Shown one piece after another: positions 7,551 to 8,175 of a stretch of 8,175 bases of DNA. Numbering within the stretch: the stretch's first letter is position 1; each line of letters opens with the position of its first letter. A program made the translations under genes and the position numbers. The DNA lies in NCBI GenBank assembly GCA_016302015.1, contig JAEDOJ010000058.1:1-8175 (forward strand). Reading direction: 5' to 3'. This stretch comes from Oscillospiraceae bacterium. GTDB taxonomy: Bacteria; Bacillota_A; Clostridia; Oscillospirales; Oscillospiraceae. The notes beneath the pieces were generated by a model that was not told where the DNA came from, made no database searches, and saw only the letters and a program-made list of their open reading frames with translations.

Positions 7551-7608
7551 CTGTTTCTTCCCCGATTTTTCCCGATTTCAAAATTTTGTATACTTTGGAA
7601 CAGTTTTG

Positions 7609-7617
7609 TGGTATACT
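7609..7617 (+). promoter_or_regulatory. Candidate extended -10 promoter for the RNase J gene
   Basis: TGGTATACT matches an extended -10 element (TGn followed by TATACT, 5/6 to TATAAT). No good -35 lies at 16-18 nt; the closest is TTGTAT at 7586-7591, with a 20-nt spacer. Extended -10 promoters often function without a -35. Transcription would start near 7624, giving a leader of about 74 nt before the TTG codon. A second TATACT at 7589-7594 also has no clear -35. Confidence 0.45.
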
Positions 7618-7697
7618 GTATGGTACGGAGTTGTTCGTTTCGGCAGACAGTGCGTCATTACATAATATTTTATCATAACTAAAGGAGTTGTCATCAT

Positions 7698-8175
7698 TTG
7701 GCAGAAAAACTGAAAATTATCTCTCTGGGCGGTCTGAATGAGATCGGAAAAAATATGACCGTTCTGGAATACGGAAAGGACATGATCGTTGTGGACTGCG
7801 GCCTCGGCTTCCCCGAGGACGATATGTACGGCGTCGACCTGGTCATTCCTGACGTAACCTATCTTGTAAAAAATCAAAAAAAGCTCCGGGGCTACTTTAT
7901 TACCCACGGTCACGAGGATCACATTGGCGCTCTGCCCTACGTCCTTCAGGCCGTCAACGCCCCCGTTCACGCCACGCCCCTGACCCTGGGGCTCATCGGA
8001 CTGAAGCTGGAGGAGCACAATCTGGTTCGCTCCACCCAACTGGTCACCCACAAGCCCGGCGACGTGGTCAAGGCCGGGTGCTTCTCCGTGGAGTTTATCC
8101 ATGTGAACCACTCCATTGCGGACGCCGTGGCCTTCGCCATCCACACCCCGGTGGGCACCGTGGTCATGACCGGCG
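7698..8175 (+). CDS. rnj: Ribonuclease J, N-terminal part (runs off the window)
   Basis: RNase J is a metallo-beta-lactamase/beta-CASP enzyme with endonuclease and 5'-3' exonuclease activity, central to mRNA turnover and rRNA maturation in Firmicutes. The 159 complete codons present cover the start of the beta-lactamase fold: MAEKLKIISLGGLNEIGKN, the VVDCGLGFPED segment (31-41), the zinc motif HGHEDH (70-75: ligands H70, H72, D74, H75) and VNHSIAD (136-142) with ligand H138. The next zinc-ligand Asp (normally in TGDF) falls just past the right edge. The start is inferred as TTG at 7698, the only suitable start codon before the conserved N-terminus, with AAAGGAG ending 10 nt upstream. Whether it is rnjA- or rnjB-like cannot be judged from this fragment. 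It is divergent from gdpP. Confidence 0.95.
   Translation, partial: MAEKLKIISLGGLNEIGKNMTVLEYGKDMIVVDCGLGFPEDDMYGVDLVIPDVTYLVKNQKKLRGYFITHGHEDHIGALPYVLQAVNAPVHATPLTLGLIGLKLEEHNLVRSTQLVTHKPGDVVKAGCFSVEFIHVNHSIADAVAFAIHTPVGTVVMTG

Noticed and set aside
7578..8144. Minus-strand open frame opposite the RNase J gene
   Set aside because: The plus strand encodes RNase J with its zinc motif, and this frame also crosses the AT-rich promoter region.
1..8175. Mobile element, phage defence or CRISPR system
   Set aside because: All sequence is accounted for by housekeeping genes and short spacers; no transposase, integrase, repeat-spacer array or defence gene is seen.

Overview
The window looks like a core chromosomal segment of a Gram-positive Clostridia member, most probably of the Oscillospiraceae/Ruminococcaceae group. 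This is inferred from the Firmicutes-type gdpP-rplI-dnaB gene order, strong AAGGAG/GGAGG ribosome binding sites, use of TTG and GTG starts, a single-type RNase J, and GC-rich coding DNA with AT-rich intergenic DNA. I see no insertion sequence, prophage gene, CRISPR array or other sign of an accessory region.

Layout: almost everything lies on the minus strand as one tight transcription unit, read from high to low coordinates. It runs gdpP (c-di-AMP phosphodiesterase, 7430-5451), rplI (ribosomal protein L9, 5438-4992), dnaB (replicative helicase, 4956-3607), tilS (tRNA-Ile lysidine synthetase, 3617-2283), ftsH (membrane AAA+ zinc protease, 2281-389), then a probable small single-pass membrane protein (408-232) overlapping the end of ftsH. 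A hairpin-bearing gap of about 145 bases follows, then a tRNA-Arg(CCU) gene (87-11). Junctions are tight: 12 nt, 35 nt, an 11-nt overlap, 1 nt and a 20-nt overlap. On the plus strand, a divergent RNase J gene starts with TTG at 7698 and runs off the right edge.

The 267-base divergent region 7431-7697 is the only substantial control region. It has a candidate gdpP promoter on the minus strand, a candidate extended -10 promoter for the RNase J gene on the plus strand, and several short direct and inverted repeats between them.

The operon groups second-messenger turnover (c-di-AMP), translation (L9, tRNA-Ile decoding), replication (DnaB) and membrane protein quality control (FtsH). No clearly new system is visible. 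The points most worth a second look are the small membrane ORF attached to ftsH, the direct tilS-ftsH junction without the hpt gene that lies between them in Bacillus, the repeat-rich divergent promoter region, and a GGGGH-to-GGGGN change in the DHHA1 domain of GdpP.
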